Below are positions 9,132 to 17,961 of a stretch of 64,000 nucleotides of DNA, piece by piece (the first letter of the stretch is position 1; each line of letters begins with the position of its first letter). The position numbers were made by a program, and so were the translations under genes. The DNA is from Acetobacteraceae bacterium. Lineage in GTDB: Bacteria > Pseudomonadota > Alphaproteobacteria > Acetobacterales > Acetobacteraceae. Below the pieces are notes generated by a model. That model was not told where the DNA came from, ran no database searches, and saw only the letters and a program-made list of their open reading frames with translations. The stretch spans positions 1 through 64,000 of the forward strand of contig CANGNF010000015.1 in assembly GCA_947455205.1 (NCBI GenBank), in the 5' to 3' direction.

Positions 9132-9923
9132 ATGGATCTGGGTTTGAAGGGGCGGCGCGCCCTGGTGATGGGCGGGACCAAGGGGCTGGGGCGCAGCATT
9201 GCCGATTCGCTGGCCGGCGAGGGTGCGGCGCTGGTCATCAGCGGGCGCGACCAGGGGCGGCTGGACAAGGCGGCGGCGGAGCTGAAGGCGGCGGGTGCGG
9301 CCAGCGCGGTGGGCTTTCCGGGGGACGTGGCGACACCGGATGACATGAACCGGCTGTACGACGCGGCGGTGAAGGCGATGGGTGGCGTGGACATCCTGGT
9401 GCTGAACCATGGCGGCCCGCCGCCCTGCACCGCGACGCAGATGAAGGAGAGCGACCTGGTGACCTGGTTCACCAGCATTGTCGTCTCGCCGCTGCGGATC
9501 GCCAACCTGGCGCTGCCGGCGATGCGGGCGCAGAAGTGGGGGCGGATCATCGTGGTGGGCAGCACGGGCATGCAGCACCCGATCGGCTACCTGGCGCTGT
9601 CCAACACGCTGCGGGCCAGCGTCTGGGCCTGGGTGAAGACCGTGAGCGGCGAAGTGGCCGAGGACGGGGTGACGGTGAACGTGCTGGCGCCCGGGAGCAT
9701 CCTGACGGATCGGACGACCGAGACCTCGGCCAAGAATGCCGCGGCCAAGGGGATTTCGGTGGAGCAGGTGATCGCCGATGCGGCGAAGGAGATCCCGGCC
9801 AAGCGGTACGGCATGCCTTCCGAGTACGGCCCGATGGGCGCGTTCCTGGCCGGCGATACCGGCAGCTACGTGACCGGCAGCATGATCCGCATCGACGGCG
9901 GGCGCGTGCGGGGGATGGTTTAG
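9132..9923 (+). CDS. SDR family oxidoreductase with atypical catalytic motif
   Basis: A 263-residue short-chain dehydrogenase fold. It has GGTKGLGRSIA for the cofactor, NHGGPP in place of the usual NNAG, the Ser in VGSTG, and the C-terminal VTGSMIRIDGG. The canonical YxxxK is altered: the tyrosine segment reads GYLALSNTLR, so the Lys position is Ser. That puts it with the 3-oxoacyl-reductase-like subfamily that has xLALSN there, for which activity is poorly defined. GGGAG precedes the ATG. It is followed after 115 bases by the hydantoin-type operon, and its role there is unknown. Confidence 0.85.
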   Translation: MDLGLKGRRALVMGGTKGLGRSIADSLAGEGAALVISGRDQGRLDKAAAELKAAGAASAVGFPGDVATPDDMNRLYDAAVKAMGGVDILVLNHGGPPPCTATQMKESDLVTWFTSIVVSPLRIANLALPAMRAQKWGRIIVVGSTGMQHPIGYLALSNTLRASVWAWVKTVSGEVAEDGVTVNVLAPGSILTDRTTETSAKNAAAKGISVEQVIADAAKEIPAKRYGMPSEYGPMGAFLAGDTGSYVTGSMIRIDGGRVRGMV

Positions 9924-10038
9924 ATCCCCACGAAATCGCTGCGCGCTTTCGCGGGGGCCCCGTGTTGGCGCGGCGATTGATAGGTGGCTTCGCGGCGGCG
10001 CGGCAAAGCCGTGCCGCCTTCCCGAGGAGTGCTGAGTG

Positions 10039-11304
10039 ATGCTGCCCAACCTGACCCCTGACGTGGCGCTGGCGGAGAAGCTGTTCGAGGAGCTGCGGGT
10101 GCGCAGCTTCGACGGCGTGGGGATGACGCGCGAGGCCTATGGGCCCGGCGAGCGGATGGCGCATGCGCTGGTGAAGGACGCCGCCGGGGCGCTGGGGCTG
10201 GAGACGAACGCCGACCCCATCGGCAACCTGTACTGCACCCTGCCGGGGACGGACCGCGGGGCAAAGCGCGTGCTGCTGGGCAGCCATCTGGACACGGTGG
10301 TGAATGGCGGCAACTTCGATGGCGCCGCCGGCGTGCTGGCGGGGCTGGCCGCGGTGGCCGGGATGAAGCAGGCCGGCTGGCAGCCGCGCTGCGACGTGGC
10401 GGTGATGGTGACGCGGGCGGAGGAAGCCGGGGCCTGGTTTCCCACCAGCTTCCCCGGCAGCCGCGGGGCGCTGGGCGCGCTGCGGGCGGAGGAGCTGGAT
10501 ATCAAGCGGTTGGACAGCGGGCGCTCGCTGGCGGACCACATGGTGGAGGAAGGCTTCGACCCCGGCTTTGCCCGGCGTGGCGACAAGGTGCTGGGGCCGG
10601 ACAATGTCGCGGCGTACCTGGAAGTGCATATCGAGCAGGGGCCGGTGCTGGATGCGATGGAGATTCCGGTGGGGATCGTCACCGGCATTCCCGGCAGCCG
10701 GCGGCTGCGCACCGGGCGGGTGCTGGGCGAGTACAACCACTCCGGCGGGACCCCGCGGAAATACAGGCGTGACGCGGCGATTGCGCTGGCGGATTTGGCG
10801 GTGGCGCTGGATGAGGCCTGGTGCCGGCTGGATGCGCGCGGGCAGCAGCTGGTCGTCACCTTCTGCACCATGGGCACCACGGCAGAGGCCGGCTTCACCA
10901 AGGTGGCGGGCGAGGCGACCTTCCAGCTGGATGTTCGCAGCGTGAACCTGCACAGCATCGATGCCATCTGGGAGGTGCTGTACGACAAGGTGCCGGAGAT
11001 TGAGGCACGGCGCGGCGTGACGTTTGAACTGGGCGCGCAGAGCGGCAGCCCGGCCAGCCTGATGGATGCCGGCGTGCAGGACGGCCTGAAGCGCGCGGCG
11101 CTGGCGCTGGACATACCTTTTCATGCGATGGCGAGCGGCGGGGGGCATGACGCGGTCGCCTTCGCCCAGGCCGGGGTTCCCGCTGGCATGTTGTTTGTCA
11201 GGAACCAGAACGGCAGCCACAACCCGAAGGAAGCGATGCGGATGGAAGATTTTGCGAAGGCGTGCGCCGTGGCGCAGCGTTGGGCCGCGGAGATTTCGGC
11301 GTGA
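10039..11304 (+). CDS. M20 family Zn amidohydrolase (N-carbamoyl-L-amino acid hydrolase/allantoate amidohydrolase type)
   Basis: Cleaves ureido or carbamoyl amide bonds, releasing CO2 and ammonia. The hydantoinase/carbamoylase signatures are present: GSHLDTVVNGGNFDG with metal ligands, the EE in TRAEEAG, LEVHIEQGPVLD, HSGGTP as dimerisation/substrate loop, and the final SGGGHDA. Length of 421 residues is typical. GTG at 10036 directly precedes ATG at 10039; GAGGAG at 10024-10029 is well placed for the ATG. The gene's TGA overlaps the GTG start of hyuA. With HyuA/HyuB and a D-aminoacylase downstream, a ureide or N-carbamoyl amino acid substrate is likely. Confidence 0.88.
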   Translation: MLPNLTPDVALAEKLFEELRVRSFDGVGMTREAYGPGERMAHALVKDAAGALGLETNADPIGNLYCTLPGTDRGAKRVLLGSHLDTVVNGGNFDGAAGVLAGLAAVAGMKQAGWQPRCDVAVMVTRAEEAGAWFPTSFPGSRGALGALRAEELDIKRLDSGRSLADHMVEEGFDPGFARRGDKVLGPDNVAAYLEVHIEQGPVLDAMEIPVGIVTGIPGSRRLRTGRVLGEYNHSGGTPRKYRRDAAIALADLAVALDEAWCRLDARGQQLVVTFCTMGTTAEAGFTKVAGEATFQLDVRSVNLHSIDAIWEVLYDKVPEIEARRGVTFELGAQSGSPASLMDAGVQDGLKRAALALDIPFHAMASGGGHDAVAFAQAGVPAGMLFVRNQNGSHNPKEAMRMEDFAKACAVAQRWAAEISA

Positions 11305-13370
11305 GCGCTCGTCTGGCCGTTGATATCGGCGGCACCTTCACCGACCTGGCCATTGAGCTGGACGACCAGCGCTGGACCGCCAAGGTGCTGACCACGCCGC
11401 ATGCCCCGGAAGAAGGCGTGCTGGAGGGCGTTAAGGTGGTGCTGGCGCGCGCCGGGCTGACCGCCGCCGACCTGGCGCTGGTGATCCATGGCACCACGCT
11501 GGCGACCAATGCCGTCATTGAGCGCAAGGGCGCCAAGACCGCGCTGCTGACCACCGAGGGGTTCCGCGACGTTCTCGCGCTGGGGAATGAGAGCCGCTAC
11601 GACCAGTACGATTTGAACATCGAACTGCCGCAGCCGCTGGTGCCGCGGCGCTGGCGCCTGCCGGTGCAGGAGCGGCTGGACAACACCGGCCGCGTGCTGC
11701 TGCCGCTGGATGAAGCGGCTGTCGCCAGGCAGGTTGAGTTCATGATGCAGGAGGGGATCGAGGCCGTGGCCATCGGCTTCCTGCATTCCTTCGTCAACGC
11801 GGCGCATGAGCGGCAGGCGGCGGCGATCGTGCGCAGCATCTGGCCTGCGGTGCCGATCTCGCTTTCGTCCGAGGTTTCGCCGGAAATGCGCGAGTGGGAG
11901 CGGTTTTCCACCACCGTCGCCAACGCTTACGTGCAGCCGTTGATGGCGAGCTATCTCGGGCGGCTGGAGACGGGGTTGCGCAAGGCCGGCGTGGCCTGCC
12001 CGCTGTTCATGATGCTGTCGGGCGGTGGGCTGACGACGCTGGAGACGGCGGCGCGCTTTCCGATCCGGCTGGTGGAGAGCGGGCCGGCGGGTGGCGCGAT
12101 CTTCAGCGCGCATGTCGCCAAGCAGCGCGGGTTGCGGCAGGTGCTGTCCTTCGACATGGGCGGCACGACGGCGAAGATCTGCCTGATCGATGAGTTCCAG
12201 CCGCAGGCGTCGCGGACGTTTGAGGTGGCGCGCGTCGGGCGGTTCAAGAAGGGCAGCGGGTTGCCGCTGCGGATACCGGTCATCGAGATGGTGGAGATCG
12301 GCGCCGGCGGTGGGTCGCTGGCGCAGGTTGATTCGATGGGGCGCATCCAGGTGGGGCCGGAGAGTGCCGGCGCCTCGCCCGGGCCGGCCTGCTATGGGCG
12401 CGGCGGCACGCGGCCGGCGGTGACGGATGCCAACCTGGCGCTGGGGCGGTACGACCCGGATCTGTTCGCCGGTGGCGCGTTGAAGCTGCACCCGGCGGAG
12501 GCGTTTTCGGCGCTAGGCAGCGCGGTGGGCGAGAAGCTGGGGCTGGCGCCGGATATGGCCGGGCTCGGCGTGGTCGAGATGGTGGATGAGAACATGGCCA
12601 ATGCGGCGCGTGTCCATGCCATCGAGAGCGGCAAGGGCTATGAGGGGCGGACGATCATCGCCTTCGGCGGCGGCGGGCCGGTGCATGGCTACCGCGTGGC
12701 CGAGAAGATCGGCGTGAACCGGATGCTGGTGCCTTCGGGCGCGGGTGTTGGTTCCGCGATCGGCTTCCTGCGCGCGCCGGTGGCGTATGAGGTGGTGAAG
12801 TCGCTGTACCAGCGCTTCGCGTCCTTCGATGTGCCGGCGGTGAATGCGCTGCTGGCGGGCATGGCGAACGAGGCGAGCAGCGTGGTGGCAAAGGCGGCCT
12901 TCGATGCGCCGGTGACGCAGACGCGCATAGCCTTCATGCGCTATGTCGGCCAGGGGCATGAGATTGCCGTCTTCCTGCCGGCGCGCGACCTGACGGATGC
13001 CGATGTGGCGCTGATCCGCGCCGCGTATGACACCGAGTACAGCCGCTTCTACGACCGGCCGGTGCCGGGCAGCGATGTCGAGATCATGAGCTTCGCGGTG
13101 ACGGTGGCGACCGTGGTGGATGCGGTGGAGCCGGTGGCGAATGTGGACGCCGCGCCGGCGCCGGCGCCGATCCGGCATCACCAGGTGCTGGATACCAGCA
13201 CCGGCCAGCGCGAGCCCTGGGCGGTGTACGACCGGCTGGAGATGGCGCCTGGCTGCACGTTGCAGGGGCCGTGCATCGTGGCCGAGGAGGAGACCAGCAC
13301 GCTGGTTGGCCGCGGCTGGACCTGCCGGATGGATGGGTTGGGGTATCTGGAACTGGAGCGGGTGGCATGA
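11301..13370 (+). CDS. hyuA: Hydantoinase/oxoprolinase family subunit A
   Basis: ATP-dependent ring-opening amidohydrolase subunit (N-methylhydantoinase A/5-oxoprolinase/acetone carboxylase superfamily), 689 residues. N-terminal HydA_N has DIGGTFTDLAIE and HGTTLATNAVIERKG. The central ASKHA-like domain shows VESGPAGGAIF and SFDMGGTTAK, and GGGGPVHGYRVAEKI follows. The start is GTG at 11301 in a GTGA overlap with the preceding gene. The ATGA overlap with hyuB at the 3' end points to a stoichiometric A/B complex. Substrate is not readable: hydantoin, N-methylhydantoin, oxoproline or an aromatic ketone are all known for the family. Confidence 0.9.
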   Translation: MSARLAVDIGGTFTDLAIELDDQRWTAKVLTTPHAPEEGVLEGVKVVLARAGLTAADLALVIHGTTLATNAVIERKGAKTALLTTEGFRDVLALGNESRYDQYDLNIELPQPLVPRRWRLPVQERLDNTGRVLLPLDEAAVARQVEFMMQEGIEAVAIGFLHSFVNAAHERQAAAIVRSIWPAVPISLSSEVSPEMREWERFSTTVANAYVQPLMASYLGRLETGLRKAGVACPLFMMLSGGGLTTLETAARFPIRLVESGPAGGAIFSAHVAKQRGLRQVLSFDMGGTTAKICLIDEFQPQASRTFEVARVGRFKKGSGLPLRIPVIEMVEIGAGGGSLAQVDSMGRIQVGPESAGASPGPACYGRGGTRPAVTDANLALGRYDPDLFAGGALKLHPAEAFSALGSAVGEKLGLAPDMAGLGVVEMVDENMANAARVHAIESGKGYEGRTIIAFGGGGPVHGYRVAEKIGVNRMLVPSGAGVGSAIGFLRAPVAYEVVKSLYQRFASFDVPAVNALLAGMANEASSVVAKAAFDAPVTQTRIAFMRYVGQGHEIAVFLPARDLTDADVALIRAAYDTEYSRFYDRPVPGSDVEIMSFAVTVATVVDAVEPVANVDAAPAPAPIRHHQVLDTSTGQREPWAVYDRLEMAPGCTLQGPCIVAEEETSTLVGRGWTCRMDGLGYLELERVA

Positions 13371-15031
13371 ACATCGCACTGGAAACCATTCAGCGTCAGA
13401 TCCAATGGAACCGGCTGATCGCGGTGGTGGAGGAGCAGGCGCAGACGATGATCCGCACCGCCTTCAGCACCACGGTGCGCGAGGCCGGCGACCTCTCGGC
13501 GGGCATCTTTGATCTGGATGCGCGGATGCTGGCGCAGGCCGTGACCGGCACGCCGGGCCACGTGAATTCGATGATGGAAAGCGTCGGGCACTTCCTGAAG
13601 AAGTTCCCCGTCGCGGGGATGCAGCCGGGCGACCACTACATCACCAATGACCCCTGGCTGGGCACCGGGCACCTGCACGACCTGACGGTGGTGACGCCGG
13701 CGTTCCGCAAGGGCAAGTGCGTCGGGCTGTTCGCCAATACCGCGCATATCATCGATATCGGCGGGTTGGGCATGGGGCCCGAGGGGCGGAGCGTGTTCGA
13801 GGAGGGGCTGTATATCCCCATCGTCAAATGCTTCGACAAGGGCGTGCCGAACGAGACCTTCTTCGATTTCATCCGCGCGGGCAGCCGCACGCCGGTGGAG
13901 TTGGAGGGCGATATCTACAGCCTGTGCGCCTGCAACGACGCCGGGGCGAAGCGGCTGGTGGAGATGATGGACGAGTTCCACATGGACTCGATCGATCCCC
14001 TCGCGGAGTACATCTTCGACAGCTCGCTGAAGGCGACGCTGGCGGAGATCGAGAAGCTGCCGCGTGGGACGTATTCCGCGCAGATCGTCTCGGATGGCTA
14101 TGAAGCGCCGGTGACGCTGAAGGCGGCGATGACGATCCACAGCGACAGGATCGTGGTGGATTATGCCGGGACGTCGGGCTTCTCGCAGCGCGGGATCAAT
14201 GTGCCGGCGGCGTATTGCCGGGCGTATTCCTGCTTCGGCATCAAGTGCGTGGTGGCGCCGGAGATTCCGAACAACTGGGCGTCGCTGGCGCCCTTCGTGA
14301 TGGAGATTCCGGACGACTGCATCCTGAACACGCCGCGGCCCTACCCCGTCAGCGTGCGGCATGTGGTCGGGCAGTTGCTGCCGGACCTGATGATGGGCTG
14401 CCTGCACCAGGCGGTGCCGGGGCGGGTGAATGCCGAAGGGTCTTCCTGCCTGTGGAACCCGCCGTTGCGTGGCGGCGCCCAGGTGTCGGGCCAGCAGGCG
14501 GAGGTCGAGGATTTCGAGGTCATCACCTTCAACTCCGGCGGCACGGGTGCGCGGCCGGGGAAGGATGGGCTGAGCGGCATCGCCTTTCCGTCCGGCGTGC
14601 GGACCATGCCGGTGGAAGCGACCGAGAACGTGGCTTCCGTGATCTTCTGGGAGAAGCAGTTGCGGCCGGACAGCGCCGGCGCCGGGCGCACGCGCGGTGG
14701 GTTCGGGCAGACCATGGTGGTGGGTTGCAAGAACGAGGCGGAGTTTGCGGTGAACGCGATCTTCGACCGCGTGGCGAACCCGCCGAAGGGGCGCGAGGGC
14801 GGCGAGAGCGGCGCGGCCGGTTGGGTTGGGCTGAACGACGCCAACGGCACGGTGCTGCGGACCAAGGGGTTCCAGATTGTGCCGAAGGGCCGGCGCCTGG
14901 TGCTGCAACTGCCGGGCGGCGGCGGCATGGGCGACCCGAAGGCGCGCGACCCCGAGCTGGTGAAGCAGGACGTGGCGGATGGGCTGGTGACGGCGGCCAA
15001 CGCCAAGGCGATCTATGGGGTGGAGGTCTGA
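13367..15031 (+). CDS. hyuB: Hydantoinase/oxoprolinase family subunit B
   Basis: Partner of HyuA, 554 residues. It shows the subunit-B signatures RTAFSTTVREAGDLSAG near residue 28, PGHVNSMM, the YITNDPWLGTGHLHDL segment near 90, and the Gly-rich C-terminus LPGGGGMGDP. The start ATG is in a 4-base overlap with hyuA. The subunit probably forms the hydrolytic part of the complex. The next gene starts one base after the stop, so the four enzymes form one transcription unit. Confidence 0.92.
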   Translation: MNIALETIQRQIQWNRLIAVVEEQAQTMIRTAFSTTVREAGDLSAGIFDLDARMLAQAVTGTPGHVNSMMESVGHFLKKFPVAGMQPGDHYITNDPWLGTGHLHDLTVVTPAFRKGKCVGLFANTAHIIDIGGLGMGPEGRSVFEEGLYIPIVKCFDKGVPNETFFDFIRAGSRTPVELEGDIYSLCACNDAGAKRLVEMMDEFHMDSIDPLAEYIFDSSLKATLAEIEKLPRGTYSAQIVSDGYEAPVTLKAAMTIHSDRIVVDYAGTSGFSQRGINVPAAYCRAYSCFGIKCVVAPEIPNNWASLAPFVMEIPDDCILNTPRPYPVSVRHVVGQLLPDLMMGCLHQAVPGRVNAEGSSCLWNPPLRGGAQVSGQQAEVEDFEVITFNSGGTGARPGKDGLSGIAFPSGVRTMPVEATENVASVIFWEKQLRPDSAGAGRTRGGFGQTMVVGCKNEAEFAVNAIFDRVANPPKGREGGESGAAGWVGLNDANGTVLRTKGFQIVPKGRRLVLQLPGGGGMGDPKARDPELVKQDVADGLVTAANAKAIYGVEV

Positions 15032-15032
15032 C

Positions 15033-16490
15033 ATGGCGCTTCGTTGTGACCTGATCATCCGCGACGCGACCATTCTGGATGGCACCGGCAACCCGCGCTT
15101 CACCGGGGATGTCGGCGTCACTGGCGAGCGGATCGTCGGCGTTGGCGACCTCTCCGCGGCTTCCGCGGACAAGGAAGTCATCGCCACCGGGCGCGCGCTG
15201 GCACCGGGGTTCATCGACAGCCATACGCATGACGACCGGGCCGTGCTGTGCGGGCCGGGGTGCATGACCTGCAAGTCCTCGCAGGGCGTCACCAGCGTGG
15301 TGGTGGGCAACTGCGGCGTCAGCCTTTCGCCGGGCACCTTCAGCAAGCGGCCGCCGCCGCCGCTGGACCTGGTGGGCGACCAGGAGGGTTTCCGCTACGG
15401 GCATTTCGGCGAATATGCCGAGGCGCTGCGGAAGACGCCCACGGCGGTGAATACCTACGCCTTCGTCGGCCACCAGACGCTGCGCGCCATCGTGATGGGC
15501 GATGACTGCCTGACGCGCGCGGCCAAGGACCACGAGATTGCGCGGATGCGGCAATACGTGGCGGAGAGCCTGGCGGCCGGCGCCAGCGGCTTCTCCACAG
15601 GCCTGTACTACAAGCCCAACATGCACGCGACGACCGAGGAGGTCATCGCCGTGGCCGAGCCGCTGAAGGCCGCCGGCGGGCTGTATGCGACGCATATGCG
15701 CGACGAGGCCGACCGCGTCTGCGCGAGCATCGAGGAGACGGCGAAGATCGGCGCGCGGCTGGGCGTGCAGGTGCATGTCAGCCACCACAAGTGCAGCATG
15801 CCGGAGAATTACGGCCGCAGCGTGCAGACGCTGGCGCTGATGGAGGCGATCAACCGCACGCAGGAGATTGCCTTCGACGTGTATCCCTACCCCGCGGGCT
15901 CCACGGTGCTGATGCCGGACCGGCTGCGCGACGGGCTGCGCGTGATCGTCAGCTGGTCGGTGCCGCATCCGGAGATGACCGGCAAGGACCTGGCGGATAT
16001 TGCGCGCGGCTGGAACATGGACCCGGTCTCGGCGGCTGAGAAGCTGCTGCCGGCCGGCGCCATCACCTTCCAGATGGAGGAGGATGATGTCCGCCGGATC
16101 ATGGCGCATCCGATGAGCATCATCGGGTCGGACGGCATTCCGCATGACGTGCATCCGCACCCGCGGCTGTGGGGCACCTTCCCGCGCGTGCTCGGCTACT
16201 ACTCGCGCCACCTCGGGCTGTTTGATCTCGAGACCGCCGTGCACAAGATGACCGGGCGCACCGCCGAGCTGTTCGGCATGGTGGACCGCGGCGTCATCCG
16301 CACGGGCGCCTTTGCCGACCTGGTGCTGTTCGACCCGCATACGGTGGTGGACCGCGCCACCTTCGACCAGCCGACCATCCCCAGCCAGGGGATCGAGCAG
16401 GTCTGGACCAATGGCGTGGCGACCTATGTCGGCGCCACCGGCATGACCGGCGCGGCGCCGGGGCGGCTCATTCGTCGCAACCGCGGCTGA
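15033..16490 (+). CDS. N-acyl-D-amino-acid deacylase family amidohydrolase
   Basis: Zinc amidohydrolase of the D-aminoacylase type, 485 residues. Metal and active-site motifs are intact: GFIDSHTHDDRAVL with HxH, the bridging Cys in VVGNCGVSLSP, THMRDEADRV, VHVSHHKC, and the Asp in IGSDGIPHD followed by HPHPRLWGTFPRVLGYY. It would release D-amino acids from N-acyl, N-carbamoyl or related precursors, which fits the upstream hydantoin-type genes. The ATG is one base after the hyuB stop. Its own TGA overlaps the next ATG (TGATG). Confidence 0.92.
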   Translation: MALRCDLIIRDATILDGTGNPRFTGDVGVTGERIVGVGDLSAASADKEVIATGRALAPGFIDSHTHDDRAVLCGPGCMTCKSSQGVTSVVVGNCGVSLSPGTFSKRPPPPLDLVGDQEGFRYGHFGEYAEALRKTPTAVNTYAFVGHQTLRAIVMGDDCLTRAAKDHEIARMRQYVAESLAAGASGFSTGLYYKPNMHATTEEVIAVAEPLKAAGGLYATHMRDEADRVCASIEETAKIGARLGVQVHVSHHKCSMPENYGRSVQTLALMEAINRTQEIAFDVYPYPAGSTVLMPDRLRDGLRVIVSWSVPHPEMTGKDLADIARGWNMDPVSAAEKLLPAGAITFQMEEDDVRRIMAHPMSIIGSDGIPHDVHPHPRLWGTFPRVLGYYSRHLGLFDLETAVHKMTGRTAELFGMVDRGVIRTGAFADLVLFDPHTVVDRATFDQPTIPSQGIEQVWTNGVATYVGATGMTGAAPGRLIRRNRG

Positions 16491-16921
16491 TGGCTGCCCC
16501 GAGCGGCGGACCGGTGCGCGGCTTCGGCTGGGAGCCGGGGACGATGCGCAAGGCGGCGCTGGTCGGCGGCGTGCTGCTGGCGCTGCTGGGGCTGTTGACC
16601 TGGGGGCTGCATGAGCCGGCGGCGAAGGGGCCGCTGGCCGACTACGCCCGGCTGGGCGCCAGCGCGGGGGCCGAGGCGATGCAGCGCGACCTGCTGGCGG
16701 GGTTCCCGCCGGGCACCCAGCTCTCCCCGCTGGTGCAGCGGCTGGGCGCGCTGGGGCTGCGCTGCGCGCCGTCCGAGGCCGCCATCGGCACCTTGCTGTG
16801 CACGGCCAGGTTGCAGGCCCGGGAGAACCGGCAATTGCTCGTACAGGTTGTAATCTGGGCGACGAATGACCGGCTGATGTCGATGAGCGTCGGCTTCCAG
16901 CAGCAGGGCACCACCCACTAG
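16490..16921 (+). CDS. Small membrane-anchored protein, paralogue 1 of 3
   Basis: A 143-residue protein of unknown function. A hydrophobic stretch KAALVGGVLLALLGLLTWGL acts as signal anchor. The rest shares a pattern with the next two genes: Y-x2-LG, a Gly then E-A-x2-RDL, a leucine-rich L-x2-L segment, GLRC and LLCTAR, giving two conserved Cys. The start may be ATG at 16490, coupled to the deacylase stop, or ATG at 16544, which has GGGAG upstream and begins the anchor with MRK. The translational link puts it in the hydantoin-type operon, but nothing shows a shared function. Confidence 0.7.
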   Translation: MAAPSGGPVRGFGWEPGTMRKAALVGGVLLALLGLLTWGLHEPAAKGPLADYARLGASAGAEAMQRDLLAGFPPGTQLSPLVQRLGALGLRCAPSEAAIGTLLCTARLQARENRQLLVQVVIWATNDRLMSMSVGFQQQGTTH

Positions 16922-16922
16922 G

Positions 16923-16943
16923 CCAGGGTTCGCCTGGGTTTTT
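16923..16943 (+). terminator. Weak Rho-independent terminator candidate
   Basis: CCAGG, a GTTCG loop and CCTGG are followed by GTTTTT, directly after the stop of paralogue 1. The 5-bp stem is short, but the T run is rare in this G+C-rich window. It would separate the hydantoin-type operon from paralogues 2 and 3. Confidence 0.45.
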
Positions 16944-17064
16944 CAGGTTTCGTCGGGCGCACGCGGGGGTTGCGGGCCGACAACAGACGACAGGTCACGA
17001 CGGGTATTTTCCGCAACCCCAGGTTATCTCTTCCTCACCAGATTTTCCCGTGAGGAGAGCAAAC

Positions 17065-17520
17065 ATGGCTTTCAAGCGCTACGCCGACACCATCCGCACC
17101 TGCATGATGGCTGGTGCTTCCATGGGCCTGCTGTTCACCGCCGTGTCCGCCTATGCGGTCACCGCGCACCAGCCCGCGCCGCCGCCGCAGCGGCCGCAGT
17201 TCAACGACTACCTGCGCCAGGACGACGCCCTGGGCGCGCTGCGCCGCGACCTGATGGCCAAGCAGGCGCAGGGCGCCAATGCCAGCACGCTGCTGGCCTG
17301 GATGCAGCAGGGCGGCTTCCAGTGCGACGCCAACCTGCGTGAGCCGGGTGCCTATGACTGCACCTATCGCCGCCACATGCTGTTCGACCGCGTGGCCGAG
17401 TTGCAGGCGCGCATCATCACCAACGGCACCATGCTGGCCTCGGTGACGGCGCCGGTGCCGGTCTTCGCCCTGGGCCGCACCACCACCGCCGCGCTGGCGG
17501 TGGCGCAGACCGGCGGCTGA
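17065..17520 (+). CDS. Small secreted protein, paralogue 2 of 3
   Basis: A 151-residue protein of unknown function with a signal peptide-like N-terminus (basic residues, then MAGASMGLLFTAVSAYA, with a likely cut near AVTA). The mature part matches the neighbours: F-x-x-YL, an LGALRRDL helix, TLLAWMQQGGFQC, YDCTYRR, and a C-terminal strand with TNGTMLASV. The two Cys in GFQC and DCT probably pair outside the cytoplasm. The ATG at 17065 has GAGGAGA ideally spaced; an upstream GTG at 17050 is less likely. It precedes paralogue 3 by 30 bases. Confidence 0.75.
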   Translation: MAFKRYADTIRTCMMAGASMGLLFTAVSAYAVTAHQPAPPPQRPQFNDYLRQDDALGALRRDLMAKQAQGANASTLLAWMQQGGFQCDANLREPGAYDCTYRRHMLFDRVAELQARIITNGTMLASVTAPVPVFALGRTTTAALAVAQTGG

Positions 17521-17550
17521 TCCCCCTCCCCCCGACCAAGGAGTTTTCCG

Positions 17551-17961
17551 ATGCTGTTTTCCAACGAGGGCCTGCGCAGTGCGCGCATGGCATTGACGGC
17601 GGGCACGCTGGTGGTTGGCACCGTGGCCGGCATGGCCTGGGCCAGCAGCGCCAGCGGCACCTCCACCGGGCCGAGCCAGTTCGAGCGCTACATCAGCCTG
17701 GGCCCGCGCCTGGGGACGGAAGCGCTGAGCCGCGACCTGAACATGCAGCACCCCGCCGGTACCAGCCTGGTTTCCCTGCTGGCGCGGCTGGAGAAGGCCG
17801 GCTTCGGCTGCCTGCCCGACCCGCAGCGCTACACCGGGTACGACTGCACTTGGCGGCGGGCGGTCAGCGACCGGCGCGTGGCGCAGATCCGCACCCATGT
17901 GGAGGCCAATGGCGTGCAGGTGGTCTCGATCGAGCCGGCGGTGGGCGTGTACATCCGCTGA
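17551..17961 (+). CDS. Small secreted protein, paralogue 3 of 3
   Basis: A 136-residue protein of unknown function. Its N-terminal hydrophobic segment MALTAGTLVVGTVAGMAWA ends in an AxA-type cleavage site. The mature region has FERYISLG, GTEALSRDL, SLLARLEKAGFGC, YDCTWRR and VEANGVQVVSI, aligning with paralogue 2 along the whole length. AAGGAG lies upstream of the ATG. The stop codon is inside the first copy of a 27-bp tandem repeat. No domain of known function was recognised. Confidence 0.75.
   Translation: MLFSNEGLRSARMALTAGTLVVGTVAGMAWASSASGTSTGPSQFERYISLGPRLGTEALSRDLNMQHPAGTSLVSLLARLEKAGFGCLPDPQRYTGYDCTWRRAVSDRRVAQIRTHVEANGVQVVSIEPAVGVYIR

Noticed and set aside
9924-10038. Possible hairpin (CGAAA with TTTCG) between the SDR and the M20 gene
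   Set aside because: The stem is interrupted, the loop is long and there is no T run, so it is too weak to call a terminator.
11121-12491. Minus-strand open frames (several hundred codons) across hyuA
   Set aside because: Shadow frames of the intact HyuA coding sequence; composition is Arg/His/Gln-rich with no motif.
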